This document shows, one piece after another, positions 37,168 to 46,600 of a stretch of 64,000 bases of DNA. The stretch's first letter is position 1, and each line of letters starts with the position of its first letter. Made by a program: the position numbers and the translations under genes. The DNA lies in contig JADJHD010000015.1 of NCBI GenBank assembly GCA_016707705.1, positions 62,001 to 126,000 of the forward strand. Reading direction: 5' to 3'. Source of the stretch: Bacteroidales bacterium. Lineage in GTDB: Bacteria; Bacteroidota; Bacteroidia; Bacteroidales; UBA4417. Under the pieces are notes generated by a model. The model was given only the letters and a program-made list of their open reading frames with translations, searched no databases and was not told where the DNA came from.

Positions 37168-38319
37168 TTATTTAGTTGATGGTCTTTCCATCAGTCGTTT
37201 TGTTAACCATTTCCTTACTGGAATATCATACAGTCTTAAGCTGGCATAGGCTATGGCAATTGATGATAAAAGCAGCAGTATTCCTGCAGGCCATGCTTTT
37301 TCAAGAGGTATCTGGTTATCGACCACCCAGGCTGTAAAAATATAAATAAGTGGATAATGGGTGATATAGAGTGGGTAGGAGATATCTCCAAGAAAATTGC
37401 AGACTCGTGAAGATACCTTTCCTTTCAGTTCACCGCTGGCACCCATAAATACAATTAATGGAAAAAGCAGTATGATTATCAGGGAGTCATAAAGTCCGTT
37501 CATCCAAAGGTTTTCGCTTCCACCAATACGAGGGAATGAAAAGATAAGGATCAGTAACAGACTGCACCAGAGAAAGGCATTCTTCAGTTTCCCCGGCTTG
37601 CTGATACGCGATAACAGAAGTCCTGCGAGGAATGGATAGAGCAGTCGGGTTAAACCAACCCGGATCTGGGCCGGATCCAGAGACCATCCTCCAATCACAT
37701 CTCCATTCGGACCGGTAACTGCAAAATGAATCAGGGCTATGCCTGCAAGTGCTACCAGGATGGATAAAACAGTTTTGGATGCCTTTCTCAGGAACAAGGC
37801 ATACAGGATGTTGGCGACATATTCATAGAAAAGCGACCATGCCGGTCCATCCAGAGGGTGCATCTCTCCCCAGCCTCTGATGTCCCATGAGGGAAAGACT
37901 GGCAAAAGGGTAAAGCCTATCAGCATGACAAGGAGCATCTTCCATACCGGGACTGAGCTGATACCCGGGAAAAGGATTGGTGAAGCTGAGATGTAAAATC
38001 CAATGGCACCAATTACCATTCCTATGATAATCATAGGGTGAAGCCTGATGAGCCTGCGTTTGAAGAATCCACCTATGCTCATGGTATTCCAGCGGTCATC
38101 GTAAGCATATCCGATTACGAAGCCAGAGAGGACAAAGAAGAAATCCACGGCCAGGTAGCCATGATTGATAATCTGCTGAAGGTGGTTGCCACCTGAGAAG
38201 GTTTCAAAAAAGTGAAATATCACTACCATTATAGCTGCAACTCCGCGCAATCCATCAAGAATTACATAATGTTTTCTGGAATCTGAAAATGCTGTGATTT
38301 GTGTGCCTGACTTCTCCAT
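37168..38319 (-). CDS. Acyltransferase family 3 membrane protein (OafA/NolL type)
   Basis: Multi-pass membrane O-acyltransferase of 383 residues. It begins after a short hydrophilic stretch with YVILDGLRGVAAIMVVIFHFFE, the family signature including the active-site His. GYLAVDFFFVLSGFVIGY, RRLIRLHPMIIIGM and about ten helices follow. Such enzymes acetylate or succinylate surface polysaccharide or periplasmic sugars. No polysaccharide gene cluster is next to it, so the substrate is unknown. Confidence 0.9.
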   Translation of the reverse strand: MEKSGTQITAFSDSRKHYVILDGLRGVAAIMVVIFHFFETFSGGNHLQQIINHGYLAVDFFFVLSGFVIGYAYDDRWNTMSIGGFFKRRLIRLHPMIIIGMVIGAIGFYISASPILFPGISSVPVWKMLLVMLIGFTLLPVFPSWDIRGWGEMHPLDGPAWSLFYEYVANILYALFLRKASKTVLSILVALAGIALIHFAVTGPNGDVIGGWSLDPAQIRVGLTRLLYPFLAGLLLSRISKPGKLKNAFLWCSLLLILIFSFPRIGGSENLWMNGLYDSLIIILLFPLIVFMGASGELKGKVSSRVCNFLGDISYPLYITHYPLIYIFTAWVVDNQIPLEKAWPAGILLLLSSIAIAYASLRLYDIPVRKWLTKRLMERPSTK

Positions 38320-38571
38320 GCTGAGGATTTCCGAAAAATGTATTGAACCTGGGTGTTCTATGAATTATATCCTCCTGAACCATTTGAAAGAAGAGAAATC
38401 AGTCTATCCATTGATTCGAGGCAGATGCAAATCTACAAAAAGCTGAATACCCTGTGGCAGTAGCGTGACAGGAATTTTTAGGGCTTGTTTGTACAATTCA
38501 GGAGTCAATGCAAGACTTCATGATTTGTTTGAATTATTTTTAGAGGTATTAATATACATCATGATAAAAAA

Positions 38572-38588
38572 TGTAAAATAAGTTTACA
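38572..38588. promoter_or_regulatory. TGTAAA-N5-TTTACA palindrome
   Basis: A 17-bp inverted repeat lies 270 nt upstream of the first DUF4402 gene. Further TGTAAAA copies occur at 38621-38627, near 38755 and upstream of the fourth DUF4402 gene around 41709-41760. The 38320-38857 gap is AT-rich and holds no gene. A protein-binding site is possible but AT-rich composition weakens the case. Confidence 0.35.
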
Positions 38589-38857
38589 CATATATATCAT
38601 TGACAGATATTAAACAGAAGTGTAAAATAATTTTTCATCATTCTAAATAACGAAATAATTTTGTTTTTGCATTTTATAAATAAATGGTATACAAGTAAAT
38701 AAATGAATATTACTTTTCGATTTAATGATTATTAATTAAAAACTGGAAAGAGTGATGTAAAAAAATCTTACCTCTTAATGTCGAATTTTTTACATTCTGT
38801 TGTATATTTACTTACTCTTTCAAACAAAACCAGTTCATCTTCCAAAAACCCCTTGGC

Positions 38858-39295
38858 ATGAATACCTGGAAAACTCAACTCGGATACCTCATCATTACTC
38901 TACTCGGCTTTAGCTTGTCGACTTCAGTATTTTCACAAGCCGTAGCAATAGGACATATTTCCGCAGAAGTTGTTGAAGCCGTCAGTGCTTCCTCCTTTGC
39001 TTCCACAGATCTTTCAATTTCCAATTCAGAGTCAGAAAATATCAGTCTGGGCAGAATTGAGTTATCCTCAGGAAAGGATGTAAGTTGCAATCTTACCATC
39101 AAGCCTGCAACTCTTACTGATAATTTAGGCAACGACTTTTCAATTGAGCCAATGGCCAATCAGAGCGGTAGTAATCTGCTCTGTTCAGAAAGCGGCACCC
39201 GTACCATTGAACTTGAAGGCAAGGCAACACTTGCAGCCAATCAGGCATCAGGATTATATCAGGGTTCCTACACATTAGTATTTGCATACAACTGA
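38858..39295 (+). CDS. DUF4402-family secreted pilin-like protein 1
   Basis: Small exported beta-sandwich protein of 145 residues; the signal peptide ends STSVFSQ. The mature form starts AVAIGHISAEVVEAVSAS and ends GSYTLVFAYN, the DUF4402 C-terminal strand. Unlike its neighbours it has two cysteines (near residues 79 and 111). DUF4402 proteins lie with PapD-like chaperones and ushers in proteobacteria, and a chaperone and usher are encoded 3.4 kb and 14 kb downstream here. It is monocistronic with its own terminator. A weak TATATTTA lies at 38803. It is probably a surface-fibre subunit (inference). Confidence 0.75.
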   Translation: MNTWKTQLGYLIITLLGFSLSTSVFSQAVAIGHISAEVVEAVSASSFASTDLSISNSESENISLGRIELSSGKDVSCNLTIKPATLTDNLGNDFSIEPMANQSGSNLLCSESGTRTIELEGKATLAANQASGLYQGSYTLVFAYN

Positions 39296-39335
39296 TATTC
39301 CTTAAATAACCAAGGTTCTTTTTTTTACATTTTTT

Positions 39336-39377
39336 CATTCCTCATCGGCGAGAAATCCTTTGAGGAATGTTTTTTTT
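39336..39377 (+). terminator. Terminator after DUF4402 gene 1
   Basis: A 9-bp stem (CATTCCTCA / TGAGGAATG) with a 16-nt loop and T8. The following stretch 39378-39950 shows no convincing gene. Confidence 0.8.
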
Positions 39378-39953
39378 ATGGCAAGTTGAATAGCTTTTTG
39401 AGCATTTTGGATAACTCAACCCCGGATAAAGCATTTGATCTGTCAATGTGATTCATTCAATTGTAGCTAAAATCAATCTATTGGCGTATTAAATGAAAGC
39501 TCAATCCTTAATTTTCATTTTGCTATATATATGTATCAGATGAAAGGCTTTCGTGTTTATAGCTTTCGAAATCTGAAGAATCTTCTTTTGCTGGCTTTTA
39601 CCTGCACTTCATCTCAGGTTCATCCACATGTACCGGATTCAGCATAAACCTTTTATTGTCCTTGCCGGAATCAATCCATTTTTGCATCCTGATGTAATTC
39701 GAAAAGGAACATTCTGGCAGTTCAATTCCTACCTCTTACTAAGCGATCAAATTCTTTACACGAATCCGCATCCCGGTGTATGATTTCTTTTCATTTTGTA
39801 AAAAAGTTTTTTCACTATGGCTGAAAACTATGCTGGGATCTATGAAGGAGGGAAATAATTTGAAAAATAAATGAATAAATTAAATATCACGAAATCAGTA
39901 TATTGAAGATAATTATGATTAGAAATTGAAATCAATAATTTTCAATTCCGGAG

Positions 39954-39970
39954 TTTGGCACGGCTTTGGA
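39954..39970 (+). promoter_or_regulatory. Sigma-54-like element upstream of DUF4402 gene 2
   Basis: TTTGGCACGGCTTTGGA, about 83 nt before the ATG, is nearly the same as TTTGGCACGGCATTGGT before gene 4. TGGCACG matches the -24 box of sigma-54 promoters. The -12 part reads TTGG one base too close, and C is missing, so the assignment is tentative. A second ATGGCAC follows at about 39979. Confidence 0.45.
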
Positions 39971-40038
39971 AATAGAGATGGCACTAACGAACTAATCACA
40001 ACTAACTCTACTAACACTAACTTACAATCTCTACTAAA

Positions 40039-40542
40039 ATGAAAAACTTACTCGTTCTCGCTCTCGTTGTTCTCGGATTCGCTGCCAACACTTTTGCCCA
40101 GGTAACCGCTACCTCTTCCACCACAGCAACCATCATTACTCCAATCGCTATTACCAAAGACGTTGATATGAATTTCGGAAACATCGCCGTTAGCCCAACA
40201 CTCGGTGGTACCGTTGTTCTCCCTACAGCAGGCGCCCGCACTCAGACAGGCGGAGTTACCCTTCCAGTAGTAACCGGAACTGTAGCAGCTGCTTCATTCA
40301 CAGTAACAGGAGAAGGTAATAGCACATATTCCATCACCCTTCCATCATCCGCCATCACTTTGACCAGTGCAAATGGCACCATGACCGTTGAAAACTTTGT
40401 AAGCAATCCTGGCAACACAGGTACGCTTAGTAATGGTTCACAGATCGTAAAGGTAGGTGCTACCCTGAATGTAGGTGCAGCCCAGCCAGCCGGAACATAC
40501 ACCAATGCATCCGGACTGTTCGTAACCGTTAACTACAACTAA
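40039..40542 (+). CDS. DUF4402-family secreted pilin-like protein 2
   Basis: Exported protein of 167 residues; the signal peptide ends AANTFAQ. The mature protein begins with an alternating strand (VTATSSTTATIITPIAI), then DVDMNFGNIAVSP, and ends TYTNASGLFVTVNYN. There is no Cys. It is Thr/Ser/Gly/Val rich, like a structural fibre subunit. The protein is identical to the one encoded at 41988, although the DNA differs at 25 third-codon positions. The leader of about 60 nt is almost G-free with repeated CTAAC, which suggests an unstructured, strongly translated message. A hairpin follows. It is probably the major fibre subunit (inference). Confidence 0.8.
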   Translation: MKNLLVLALVVLGFAANTFAQVTATSSTTATIITPIAITKDVDMNFGNIAVSPTLGGTVVLPTAGARTQTGGVTLPVVTGTVAAASFTVTGEGNSTYSITLPSSAITLTSANGTMTVENFVSNPGNTGTLSNGSQIVKVGATLNVGAAQPAGTYTNASGLFVTVNYN

Positions 40543-40563
40543 TAAATACCAAAAACCCCCCTT

Positions 40564-40588
40564 ACGCTGCAGAAATGCTGCAGCGTTT
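40564..40588 (+). terminator. Hairpin after DUF4402 gene 2
   Basis: A 9-bp stem (ACGCTGCAG / CTGCAGCGT) with a 5-nt loop but only three T. It may be a leaky terminator or a 3'-end stabilising hairpin, allowing some reading into gene 3, which has no clear promoter. Confidence 0.6.
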
Positions 40589-40642
40589 CACTGAAAGTAA
40601 AGTACCTTATAATATAATACACTAGTAAAACTACCCCACAAA

Positions 40643-41164
40643 ATGAAAAAGGCTTTAACACGGATATTAATACTTGCTTTCCTGGTCGGAAGTTTCAGCA
40701 CCAGGGTACATGCTCAGGCAAGTGTTACGGCCAGTATGTTTGCGGAGGTAATTGCAGCATTAACTGCCAATGAAAATTCCCAGATGAGTTTTGGAAAATT
40801 TTCACCAGGAAGCAACGGAGGAGAGATTCACCTCTCACCTCAGGGAGTCAGGACCGTAAGCGGTAATGTTGCACTCAGCGGAGGTGGACAATCAGCCGGA
40901 AGTTTTATCATAACAGGTGAAGATCAGGCAACATATTCCATCAATCTTCCTTCAGGACAATCACTGCTCACAAATACAGCCAATAACAAAACCATGGCAG
41001 TGGTCAACTGGGAATCCCTGCCTCCTCCGGGAATCGGAGTAGGCGTGCTCATCAACGGCAGCCAGGAAGTTAAAGTGGGAGCAACCCTAATGATAGGATC
41101 CATGAATGACAACCCGGTTGGAATTTACACAGGCAGCTACGTAATTACATTCTCATACAACTAG
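40643..41164 (+). CDS. DUF4402-family secreted pilin-like protein 3
   Basis: Exported protein of 173 residues; the signal peptide ends RVHAQ. The mature start ASVTASMFAEVIAALTANENSQMSFGKFSP lines up with proteins 2 and 4 (26 residues before the conserved FG), and it ends GSYVITFSYN. Sequence otherwise differs clearly from genes 2 and 4, so it is a distinct subunit. It lies 100 nt after gene 2 beyond a weak hairpin, and has its own good terminator. Confidence 0.78.
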   Translation: MKKALTRILILAFLVGSFSTRVHAQASVTASMFAEVIAALTANENSQMSFGKFSPGSNGGEIHLSPQGVRTVSGNVALSGGGQSAGSFIITGEDQATYSINLPSGQSLLTNTANNKTMAVVNWESLPPPGIGVGVLINGSQEVKVGATLMIGSMNDNPVGIYTGSYVITFSYN

Positions 41165-41224
41165 CAAAAGAAATTTAAAATAGTTTTCTCAGATGTTGCC
41201 TTTGCTTGTTTGGCGACAAATGTG

Positions 41225-41258
41225 CACCGGAGTTTTTCATGTTCTCCGGTGTTTTTTT
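41225..41258 (+). terminator. Terminator after DUF4402 gene 3
   Basis: An 8-bp stem (CACCGGAG / CTCCGGTG) with an 11-nt loop and T7. The next 620 bp to about 41880 are AT-rich and show no gene. Confidence 0.85.
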
Positions 41259-41908
41259 ATTTATAAGGTTCAACTTTCACATATTGGTCAGATAATGATT
41301 TCTTCAACAAAAATTACCCTTGAGTTTAATTGAAAATAATCTCAAGCTTTATGAAATAAGTCCATTGCCAAACCTGGACAGATTATTCCATCCCATTATT
41401 ATTTAATCATTCAGGCATTGCTGGTTCAGCAGTTTTTTAAAGCTTCCCAATACAAATTATTCCTGTATAGCTTCTTTTGAATAATCCTTTAGCTGGTTTT
41501 CCCAATTTGCGGCCTCTTCTTTAAGACTCCATTCTTAATTCGTTAGTTGCTCCAGTTTTACTGATTTCTGATCAATCACCTGACTTATTAACTCACCTAT
41601 TTAGGAATCAAGGATGGAGTTCGCTCTGATTCTTGTCCCGGATTTTCAATTTTGAATGTTCACACAATGAAATAAAGTCCTGAAAATCGAATTCACCATT
41701 TAGTACTGTCTGTAAAAATCTTTAAAACAGCTGTAAAATTTTTATATCATGTGTAAAAATATTATTCACAGATGGTTTAAAAAATGGTTCCAACAGAGAA
41801 ATTCTAAAAATATTATAATTATTTTAAATATTTATAAATAACTCTATATCAATAATATAGATAATAAAAATGCATAATTATGAGTTTGGCACAAATACAA
41901 AAATGGAC

Positions 41909-41925
41909 TTTGGCACGGCATTGGT
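41909..41925 (+). promoter_or_regulatory. Sigma-54-like element upstream of DUF4402 gene 4
   Basis: TTTGGCACGGCATTGGT lies 77 nt before the ATG. An additional GAGTTTGGCAC occurs at 41882-41892 and ATGGCAC at 41933. The first copy's GAGTTTGGCAC wording is also seen at gene 2, so the block is conserved while the surrounding sequence is not. The same spacing doubt applies as at gene 2. Confidence 0.45.
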
Positions 41926-41987
41926 ATTAAGAATGGCACACTAACAATAAACACTCTCTAACTCTAACAACTAATAACTACTCTACC

Positions 41988-42491
41988 ATGAAAAACTTAC
42001 TCGTTCTCGCTCTCGTTGTTCTCGGATTCGCTGCCAACACATTTGCTCAGGTAACCGCTACCTCATCAACCACAGCAACTATCATCACCCCAATCGCAAT
42101 TACAAAAGACGTTGATATGAATTTCGGAAACATCGCCGTCAGCCCAACACTCGGTGGTACCGTTGTTCTCCCTACAGCAGGCGCCCGCACTCAGACTGGC
42201 GGAGTAACCCTTCCAGTCGTTACCGGAACTGTTGCAGCTGCATCATTCACAGTTACAGGAGAAGGTAATAGCACATATTCCATCACCCTTCCATCATCCG
42301 CCATCACTTTGACAAGTGCAAATGGCACCATGACCGTTGAAAACTTTGTAAGCAATCCTGGCAACACAGGTACGCTGAGTAATGGTTCACAGATCGTAAA
42401 GGTAGGTGCTACCCTGAATGTAGGCGCAGCCCAGCCAGCCGGTACTTATACCAACGCATCCGGACTGTTCGTAACTGTTAACTACAACTAA
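41988..42491 (+). CDS. DUF4402-family secreted pilin-like protein 4 (protein identical to protein 2)
   Basis: Exported 167-residue protein with the same amino-acid sequence as that encoded at 40039. All 25 base differences are synonymous third-position changes. They cluster in codons about 18-50, 70-90 and near the end, with long identical blocks between. The leader is again G-poor with CTAAC repeats, and the TTTGGCACGGC element is kept, but the terminator is different (ACGCTGCC hairpin). Strong selection on the protein is evident. Two copies may raise the dose or be used under different conditions. Confidence 0.8.
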   Translation: MKNLLVLALVVLGFAANTFAQVTATSSTTATIITPIAITKDVDMNFGNIAVSPTLGGTVVLPTAGARTQTGGVTLPVVTGTVAAASFTVTGEGNSTYSITLPSSAITLTSANGTMTVENFVSNPGNTGTLSNGSQIVKVGATLNVGAAQPAGTYTNASGLFVTVNYN

Positions 42492-42519
42492 TATTCAAGA
42501 AGATACAGCTTAGGAAGAG

Positions 42520-42543
42520 ACGCTGCCATTGGCAGCGTTTTTT
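42520..42543 (+). terminator. Terminator after DUF4402 gene 4
   Basis: An 8-bp stem (ACGCTGCC / GGCAGCGT) with a 3-nt ATT loop and T6, 29 nt after the stop. It separates gene 4 from the chaperone operon. Confidence 0.92.
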
Positions 42544-42685
42544 GTTTTATGTCACTTTAATTATTCTGTTCTGCTGTCACTCCAGTTTAAAAATCAGCAA
42601 TCCTTTATTACAATTAGCGCGCACGGTTATTAATATTAAGCATAATCAGGGACTTTAACCAAGCGGTCCCACTTAATTGATAACC

Positions 42686-43561
42686 ATGAGGTCACACACA
42701 AGTTTCCGTAACATTCCGGTTTTGAAACCTGGAAAGTTCTTTTTTGCCATAGCACTTGCTTTTCTGTTTACAGTCAGTTTGCTGAAAGTATCAGCTCAGG
42801 GCAATCTTTTGATAACTCCAAGGCGAATTGTATTTGAAGGCAACATGAAGACAGCCGAGCTCAATCTTGCCAATACTGGTAAGGATACAGCACGCTACAA
42901 TGTGTCTATCGTTCAATACAGGATGAAGGAGGATGGCTCCTTTGAGGAAATCACTGAACCAGATCCGGGACAGAATTTTGCTGATAAGTATATTCGATTT
43001 TTCCCGAGGAGCGTGACTCTGGCCCCAAATGAAGCACAGGTTGTAAAAATGCAGCTGACCAAAACAAATATGCTTACTCCCGGTGAATATCGCTCTCATG
43101 TTTATTTCAGGGCTGTTCCAAAAGAAAGAGCATTGGGCGAGGAGGAACCAGCAAGTGATTCTACTGGTATTTCAGTCCGCCTTGTGCCAATCTTCGGAAT
43201 TACAATTCCTGTTATCATCAGGGTTGGAGAGTCTGACACCAAGGTGAATCTCTCAGATATCGCTGTGGATATGGCTAATGATACTCTTCCGAGACTCAAA
43301 TTCACCTTTAACCGTACTGGCAATATGTCGGTTTATGGTGATATAGCCGTACTGCATACATCTCCTTCCGGAAAAACTACAGAAGTGGGTATTGTAAAGG
43401 GCATAGCTGTGTATACTCCCAACAGCCTGAGAAGATTCCAGATGGATCTTAAAAAGCCAGATGGTTTAGATTTCCATCAGGGTAAGCTATCAATCACCTT
43501 CACTACCCAATCTGATACAAAGCCCCAACGACTCACCGAAGCAGAACTCATTCTGAAATAA
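42686..43561 (+). CDS. PapD-like periplasmic pilus chaperone
   Basis: Exported 291-residue two-domain Ig-like chaperone; the ATG at 42686 gives a signal peptide ending LKVSAQ. Seen: LLITPRRIVFEGNMKTAELNLANTG (split here for length: LLITPRRIVFEG, AELNLANTG) as the first strands, then ADKYIRFFPRSVTLAPNEAQVVKMQ, as in the P-R-x-x-L-x-P-x-x-x-Q motif of fimbrial chaperones, and EYRSHVYFRAVP. The second domain contains VRLVPIFGITIPVIIRVG. In chaperone-usher systems this protein folds subunits by donating a strand. It is first in a tight run with the giant adhesin (47 nt), a DUF4402 protein and the usher. Confidence 0.82.
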   Translation: MRSHTSFRNIPVLKPGKFFFAIALAFLFTVSLLKVSAQGNLLITPRRIVFEGNMKTAELNLANTGKDTARYNVSIVQYRMKEDGSFEEITEPDPGQNFADKYIRFFPRSVTLAPNEAQVVKMQLTKTNMLTPGEYRSHVYFRAVPKERALGEEEPASDSTGISVRLVPIFGITIPVIIRVGESDTKVNLSDIAVDMANDTLPRLKFTFNRTGNMSVYGDIAVLHTSPSGKTTEVGIVKGIAVYTPNSLRRFQMDLKKPDGLDFHQGKLSITFTTQSDTKPQRLTEAELILK

Positions 43562-43608
43562 GTCCCTGAATTAGCGGTCCTGATTCTCTATCTTAAGCAG
43601 ACACTATA

Positions 43609-46600
43609 ATGAAAGCATTGCTCGTACGACTTTTCCTTCTCCCTGCCATATTTCTGGTCATTTCATCGCATTGCCTTGGAGCCACCAGGACCGCCAGTGT
43701 TACGGGAAACTGGAACAGCACGGCAACCTGGGGGGGGAGTGCTGTCCCTACAGCCAGCGATGCAGTTATTATAAATCCGGGAGTAACTGTTACCGTAAAT
43801 ACTACAGCAGTCTGTCTTTCATTGGCTTTTACTACTAATAGCGGTTCAGCAGCCCAGTTAAGCTTTAGCGGAACAAACTCCTTGACTGTCACTGGTACTG
43901 TAACTGTCACAAGACCGAGTTCAACCAGTCTTACCAATACAGTTGCAGTGAATGCAGGGACATTAACCTGCGCCACGTTAGCATTGGCTGCTACAACCGG
44001 TACAAGATACTCTTATGTTACAATTTCAACTGGAACGGTCAATGTTAGTGGTAATATCACGGCCGGAGGAACTTCCTCGCAGATAATATTCAGCAACTCA
44101 GGAATTGTAAATGTAGGCGGAACTTTCATGGGTTCAACAGTTGGTACACTTACACCAGGTACAGGTACAATTTGTTACAATAAAGCTGGTGCCCAAACCA
44201 TAGCTAATTATACCTATTATAATCTGACTATCGCCGGAAGCGGAACAAAAACTGAGAGTTCGGCTACTATAAATGGTATGTTTACTGTTGAAGGTACAGC
44301 CACATTTTCAGGGACTCCCAATTATGGCGCGAATGCTTCCATAAGGTACAATACGGCAACCTCGAGAAACAGTGGTGTTGAATGGACTTCAACCTTCAAT
44401 GGTACAGGTGGTGTAATCATAGCAAATGCGGGTGCAATCACTATGGCTGGGGCGAAAGTAGTAGGTGCCGGGATTGAGATTTCTTCTGGTGCAACCCTGA
44501 TTACTAACAATAATAGTCTTTCCATTGGTGGCGACCTTTCAAATAGCGGAACCTTCACAACCGGAACAAGTACTATCACTTTTAATGGAAGTACAGCTCA
44601 ACTGATTGAAGGAAGCAGTTCTACAACTTTTTCAAATTTGACCTTATCGAACAGTTCCGGTTTGACATTATCCGGAAGCGTTAACCAAACAGTAACCGGT
44701 ATTCTGAATCTTGTAAGTGGAATAATTACAACTGGATCAAATGTTCTTATTCTTGGAAATTCAGCATCGGTGAGTGGTGCTGATGCATTATGCTATATAA
44801 ACGGGTATTTGCGCAAAGGGGTAGCTGCCGGAACAACCTCTATGACTTTTGAAGTTGGAGATGCACTCTATTATTCTCCAATTACCATGAGCATTACAGG
44901 AACAACAAATTCGGCCGGTAATTTAACAGCCCGGGCAGTAAGTGGGGATCATCCCAATATCTTAAGCTCCGATATTGATCCAAGCCTTAGTGTTAATAAA
45001 TACTGGACACTTACAAATTCCGGGGTGACAGGAATTACCTCATACGATGCAACCTTCACCTATTATATTAATGACATTGATCCCGGAGCTGATTATACAG
45101 ATTATTTAGCAGGATTGTATTCTTCATCAAGCTGGACATACCCTTTTGTCGGCACAACGGATGCTACAACAGTTGAGGTTACCGGCCTTACAGGATTTGG
45201 AGATTTTCAGTTTGGACAATCATCAGCCCCTCCATCTGCTTGCCAATATGGTGATAATGGAAGCACTCCTTCGGTAGCAGATTTTGTACCCTGCATTGAT
45301 TTCCCTTCAAATGAGCAAACAGTTTCAGCTTCTCTGGCGGCACATCAGTATTTTACAATGAATGTCATCAAGGGGGTAACTTATGAGATATATACCTGTA
45401 ATTCAACACCTCCTTCCAATCCGTTGGCACTTGTTGTTTACCAGGAGGGAGCACCTACAGATCCATACATTGCCTATTCATACAGTAATAGTGGTAATCC
45501 CTGCACTTCGTCATCAAATAACGTATACCTGTCCTTTACTTCAGGTTTCTCAGGGAAAGTTAGAGTACTGCTGAACAGGAAGAATTTTTGTTCATCATCA
45601 ACACCCTCTGGCATTACTGTCAAAGTAAATGCAAGCGGAGGCTCTAACGTGCTGGATTCGGAAACTGCTGCAGGCACTGACAGCTGGATAGGACACCTCT
45701 ATGATGACACCAACGCCGGAGTTGCATATTCAGGAACCTTTAGTCCATATGTAGGATATTATACACAAGCAGAAACCTTCAATGAAACATTTGGCGGAGG
45801 TACCAACGATGTTGACTGTTTCAATTCTGTCTACAGTAACGGGACAATCAGGGCCAGTCTGAAAACTATCACCTATGCAGTAAGATACCGCATGAATTCA
45901 ACAAAGCGCGGTTTGTATATAGTTGATCTGGGTTCTGATGATGGAGGAAGGCTGGCTGTTGACGGAGCTCTGGTATACAACAACTGGAATGACCAGTCCT
46001 ATTCTTCAAAACCAAGGGTGTTGATGCCACTAACTGGCAGCAGCTCACTTATCTATGACTTTTACGAGAATGCAGGTGCAAGCAGGGTTACTTTTCAGAA
46101 TCTTACACTGGTGCTTGCCAATACCCTTTCAACAAATACTTCTCAAAGCGTTTGTCTTGGTAACTCCGGTTCCGCTATCAGCGGTGATACCTATGGAAGT
46201 CTGCCTTCAGGTATAAGCCTATCTGGTACAGGGTATCAATGGACTTACAGTACTTCCCCCGGAGGCAGCAGAACCAATATTTCAGGAGCAACAGCGGCTA
46301 CTTACACTCCCAATTCGTCTGCAGCTCCCTTCAATGTGGCAGGCACCTATTATATATACAGGAATGCAGTACTCACCAGCACCAACAATGTTTCTCCAAG
46401 TACTTATACAGCTACTCTTGAATCAAATGCTGCAACGATTATAGTTGCATCTCCGCCTTCAGCAACAATATCTTATACCGGTTCACCTTTTTGTCTTTCC
46501 AGCTCTCCGGTTACCGTTAATCTCAGTGGGACTTCCGGAGGGACTTTCACCGCATCGCCAACCGGATTAAGTATCAACAGTTCCACTGGGACAATTACAC

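Noticed and set aside
43102..43976. Minus-strand frames over the chaperone and adhesin starts
   Set aside because: They are antisense to genes with clear signal peptides and conserved motifs.
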